Shown here: positions 14,785-17,117 of the stretch, piece after piece
Position numbering within the stretch: position 1 is the first letter of the stretch
How the letters are laid out: each line of letters opens with the position of its first letter
Source of the DNA: Bacilli bacterium
GTDB lineage: Bacteria; Bacillota_I; Bacilli_A; RF39; UBA660
Assembly (NCBI GenBank): GCA_028703035.1
Contig: JAQVNR010000013.1
Span: forward strand, 1 to 17,117
Reading direction: 5' to 3'
Length of the DNA stretch: 17,117 bases
The notes under the pieces: model-generated
Told to the model about the DNA's origin: nothing
The model's database searches: none
Seen by the model: only the letters and a program-made list of their open reading frames with translations
Translations under genes and position numbers: made by a program

Positions 14785-14988
14785 ATGAGCTTAACTGAAT
14801 TTAGAAGAAGCAAAACTAAAATGAAAGTATCTGGTATATTTCAAAGTATTGAAGCTACAAAAAATTATGCTAGAATCCTAACGCATATTGAAACTTGTTA
14901 TCGTAACGAAGTAAACAAATATCAAGCAATAAAAAGATTGCTTGAAGGCAAACTTTTTACTGTTGATGAATTAATTAATAAAAGTTAA
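14785..14988 (+). CDS. 67-residue protein between the two cassettes, function unknown
   Basis: A short gene with a good ribosome binding site (GAAGGAGAGG) encodes 67 residues without signal or membrane segment. It opens MSLTEFRRSKTKMKV and looks mostly helical and basic, ending RLLEGKLFTVDELINKS. It lies 25 bases after the cassette terminator with no obvious promoter of its own, so it would depend on read-through or on a promoter I cannot see. It is too short to be a usual Avd accessory protein of DGRs (about 110-130 residues). I do not recognise a family. Its equivalent after copy 2 would fall beyond the window. Confidence 0.6.
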   Translation: MSLTEFRRSKTKMKVSGIFQSIEATKNYARILTHIETCYRNEVNKYQAIKRLLEGKLFTVDELINKS

Positions 14989-15066
14989 TAATTTTCGTAT
15001 GCAATAATTTAATTGAGACATTATCACAAGTTAAATACTAAATCCTTAAATAGTTACCATTAGATG

Positions 15067-15096
15067 TTGCAATTGAAACAAGTTTAATGATAGAAT
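15067..15096 (+). promoter_or_regulatory. Promoter of surface-protein cassette copy 2
   Basis: TTGCAA at 15067-15072, an 18-base spacer and TAGAAT at 15091-15096, the same arrangement as copy 1. Because the first two genes are decayed, this promoter would now drive the surface-protein gene at 15467 after a long, largely untranslated leader of about 360 bases. Confidence 0.72.
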
Positions 15097-15127
15097 AAGG
15101 TTTAGATAGTGGAAAGAGGAAATATAC

Positions 15128-15446
15128 ATGTATCAAAAACGTTTATGGTTTTCGTTTGTTAGTGTAATAGTTATAGCTTTAGGCATAATTATTTCTTCTT
15201 ATACACTTTTTTATGGATGTCAAAACTATACACATGAAATAACATTACCTGATAATAAAAACAATATTCATTAATTATACTTTAAAACCCTAGCTTATAT
15301 TAGATATGATTTAATAATGTTGGAGCTAAAACTTTAAGTAATACTACTGACCAAAAGATATTTAAAGGTAATTGAAGATAAGATACTTGAAGATATTCAT
15401 TCAGCATTCAGCTAGATTAAAAAAAGTTGATTTTATTGAAGAATAA
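15128..15446 (+). pseudogene. Fused remnants of the TasA-like and coiled-coil genes (copy 2)
   Basis: From 15128 the frame reads MYQKRLWFSFVSVIVIALGI and aligns with the TasA-like gene at 12024. One extra T in the T-run just before ATGGATGT (6 T instead of 5) shifts the frame, and translation stops at 15272-15274 after 48 codons. Positions 15286-15372 still match the later part of that gene (about 12354-12445). At about 15374 the sequence jumps to the last 60 or so bases of the coiled-coil gene (GAAGATAAGATACTTGAAGA to the TAA at 15444-15446), so a deletion joined the two genes. A small ATTCAGC tandem duplication lies near 15400. The 48-residue product could still be made but is only a signal anchor. 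Confidence 0.85.
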
Positions 15447-15466
15447 AAAATAAGAAAGAGGTAATT

Positions 15467-17041
15467 ATGAAACAATTAAAAATAATAAATAAATCATTAA
15501 TTGGACTTATAGTAATTCTCATTTTCTTTTTCTTAGTAGGAATTACTTATTCTTACTTTTTAGCAGACATAACTGGTTCAGAAACAGAAACAACTTTAAT
15601 TAGCGAATCTGGAAAACTTGATATAGTTTTTGATGGTGGACCAACTATTACTTCAGCGGGATTCTTTCCTTCTTCTGAACCTTTTGCAACTAAAAACTTT
15701 ACAGTTACAGGCACCTCTACTGCTGAAGAAGGATTTATCGGTTATAGGTTATTATTAATTATTGATGAAAATACTTTTTCAACAGGAGCAATTAGTTATA
15801 CATTAACAAGCACTACAAGCGGTAATGGACAACCACTTCAATCAACGGAAGACTATAAAAGCTTATATACTTTTAGTGGTTATTTGGGAACAGGGTTCTT
15901 TGAAGGGATAGCAGCGGGCGCTACTCATAATTATTCATTAAAATTTTATTTTCTAGATACAGATACAGATCAAACAGCAGATATGGAAAAGTCAATTAAA
16001 GCTCATGTTCAAATTGAAAAATATATTGATCCATGTAATTACCAAGAATGTCCAGGTTTAGGTGGAGCAATCTTAGCCCAAGGTGATGGAGCCGCAGCAA
16101 TTGAGGCAAAAGGTACACCAGATTTTAGTGTAATAAACGGTACAAGTGGACTTTATGCTGCCGATGATAATTATACTGTTAACGGACATAAATCTTATTA
16201 CTATCGTGGGAAAAAGTCTGAACTAAATAATAATTTAATCTGGGGAGGTTTTCAGTGGAAGATAGTTAGAATTAATGGCGATGGTTCTGTAAGACTAGTC
16301 TATAATGGAACTGAGCTTCAGTTTAATACCAACAAAACCGTAAATGTAAATGGTACAGATACTCAGTTAACAGGTACCCATGCATGGAACGAGACTAATA
16401 GAAATGATAATAAGTATTTAGGTTATATGTATGGCGGAGCAAATGGAGTAGCATCAAAATCTTGTAATGGAAGTATCTCAACTGCTGCGACCTATAATGA
16501 AACTGATACCAATATAAAAACAGTCCTAGATACTTGGTATAATACAAATATATCAGGTAAACCATTTGCATCAGAGGTCGTAGACAATCTATTTTGTAAT
16601 GACCGTAGTAAGTCTTCAGGATTGGGTTATGGCACTTATACTACATCTTACGCAGCATATAATCGTCTACCCCAAACTCCAACATTAATGTGTGGGCAAC
16701 AGAATGACCAATTTACAACCAGTGTAGATAGCGAAATAGGTAATGGCAATTTAACAAATCCAGTCGGATTATTAAGTGCTGATGAGGCAGCAATGGCAGG
16801 ACTAGTTGATTATCAAGAAAATAGCACTAATTATTTATATACAAACCAAGAGTGGTGGTCGCTTTCGCCCAGCGGCATGTACTCAAATGGCATTGCGTAC
16901 GTGTGGTATGGATGCTCATGCGGGGGTCTGCACGAAGGTTATGTCGACTACCCCTTCGGTGTGCGGCCGGCAGTTTCCCTCGACTCCGACATCCAAGTAA
17001 CTGGTGTAGGTAGTGCAACTGATCCATTTAGAGCTTATTGA
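15467..17041 (+). CDS. Membrane-anchored surface protein with DGR-like variable ligand-binding domain
   Basis: An intact 524-residue protein, probably displayed outside the cell. Residues 9-28 are a signal anchor followed by TYSYFLAD, as in TasA/CalY-type exports. About 45-185 is a beta-rich TasA-like region. A linker holds IDPCNYQECPGLG (188-199). From about 218 the C-terminal domain carries SYYYRG (243-248), NLIWGGFQWKIVRINGDGSV (256-275), LGYMYGGANG (318-327), NLFCNDR (374-380), PVGLLSADEAAMAG (432-445), WWSLSP (463-468) and VRPAVSLDSD (499-508). This layout is like DUF6273, C-type-lectin or formylglycine-generating-enzyme-like domains. I recognise the type from uncultured Bacillota proteins, usually multicopy; function is inferred. 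Residues 469-498 are the hypervariable stretch. It has no LPxTG or pilin signature. AAGAGG precedes the ATG, and TGA is followed at once by TAA. Segments are identical to copy 1, which suggests gene conversion. Confidence 0.8.
   Translation: MKQLKIINKSLIGLIVILIFFFLVGITYSYFLADITGSETETTLISESGKLDIVFDGGPTITSAGFFPSSEPFATKNFTVTGTSTAEEGFIGYRLLLIIDENTFSTGAISYTLTSTTSGNGQPLQSTEDYKSLYTFSGYLGTGFFEGIAAGATHNYSLKFYFLDTDTDQTADMEKSIKAHVQIEKYIDPCNYQECPGLGGAILAQGDGAAAIEAKGTPDFSVINGTSGLYAADDNYTVNGHKSYYYRGKKSELNNNLIWGGFQWKIVRINGDGSVRLVYNGTELQFNTNKTVNVNGTDTQLTGTHAWNETNRNDNKYLGYMYGGANGVASKSCNGSISTAATYNETDTNIKTVLDTWYNTNISGKPFASEVVDNLFCNDRSKSSGLGYGTYTTSYAAYNRLPQTPTLMCGQQNDQFTTSVDSEIGNGNLTNPVGLLSADEAAMAGLVDYQENSTNYLYTNQEWWSLSPSGMYSNGIAYVWYGCSCGGLHEGYVDYPFGVRPAVSLDSDIQVTGVGSATDPFRAY
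16871..16986 (+). other. DGR-like variable region, copy 2
   Basis: The 90-base hypervariable core (16871-16960, residues 469-498) plus the invariant 26-mer 16961-16986. GC is about 54% in the core and about 69% in the 26-mer. Codons at residues 469, 470, 475, 485, 489, 494, 495, 496 and 497 end in C in both copies and differ only in their first two bases, as expected if the template had AAC there. Residues 472-474 (YSN) and 477-479 (AYV) are unchanged and probably structural. No template repeat is visible in the window. Confidence 0.68.
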
Positions 17042-17117
17042 TAAATAAAAATGGAGCTTTTCCAGTTAACTGTGTCTGAAGAGAAAATTCTAATAAAAAT
17101 TTAAATGTACTTAATTA

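Larger units (their letters stand above)
15061..17117 (+). repeat. Copy 2 of the duplicated surface-protein cassette, reaching the window edge
   Basis: Direct repeat of 11957-14739. Promoter, start region of the TasA-like gene, 3' end of the coiled-coil gene, the whole surface-protein gene and its downstream 127 bases are recognisable. About 0.7 kb has been lost, mainly the middle and end of the TasA-like gene and most of the coiled-coil gene. The window ends inside the repeat. Confidence 0.87.

Noticed and set aside
14785..14988. Avd-type DGR accessory protein
   Set aside because: It is only 67 residues and does not show the expected four-helix-bundle length; left as unknown.
14989..15127. 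Possible DGR template repeat between the cassettes or after the adhesins
   Set aside because: I looked for a non-coding relative of the 14492-14608 sequence in the intergenic regions and found none. The only two copies of the GC-rich 26-mer are in the adhesin genes.

Overview
The window is AT-rich (roughly 27-30% GC by eye) low-GC Gram-positive-type DNA. A T-box leader, RecD2, MtaB, S20, a lipobox and TG-extended -10 promoters point to Bacillota, probably an uncultured gut Bacilli or Mollicutes-related lineage (RF39-like or Erysipelotrichia-like). This placement is inference. Tryptophan is read from TGG in the genes examined, which fits the standard bacterial code.

Positions 1-11,900 hold ordinary chromosomal genes. 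They run: a promoter, Thr T-box and thrS (160-2179); a YetF/DUF421 membrane protein (2410-3069); a tandem pair of CPBP (Abi/CAAX-protease-like) membrane proteins, the first lacking every catalytic residue (3163-4564); an operon of a single-pass membrane protein, mtaB and a LysM lipoprotein (4593-7267); recD2 with a promoter that implies a leaderless mRNA (7319-9481); a 50-residue membrane peptide (9527-9679); and an AI-2E-family permease (9718-10707). On the minus strand are a membrane-tethered transglutaminase-like protein that overlaps the permease tail to tail, and rpsT.

From about 11,957 to the end lies an accessory locus built as a direct duplication. Its unit is a promoter, a TasA/CalY-like secreted protein, a coiled-coil protein, and a large membrane-anchored surface protein with a C-terminal WWSLSP...GVRPAVSL ligand-binding-type domain, followed by a terminator. 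A 67-residue protein separates the two copies. Decay is reciprocal. Copy 1 keeps the first two genes but its surface-protein gene carries two single-base insertions. Copy 2 has lost the first two genes (remnants 15128-15446) but keeps an intact 524-residue surface protein.

The most notable signal is a 90-base island in the last part of both surface-protein genes (14492-14582 and 16871-16960). About one third of its bases differ, while the 155 bases after it differ at only two positions. It is about 55% GC, is rich in NNC codons that differ only at their first two bases, and ends in an invariant GC-rich 26-mer. This is what the variable region of a diversity-generating retroelement (DGR) looks like. 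No template repeat or reverse transcriptase is in the window, so the machinery would have to lie outside it. My working model is a TasA-type secreted matrix or anchor protein made together with a DGR-diversified surface adhesin.
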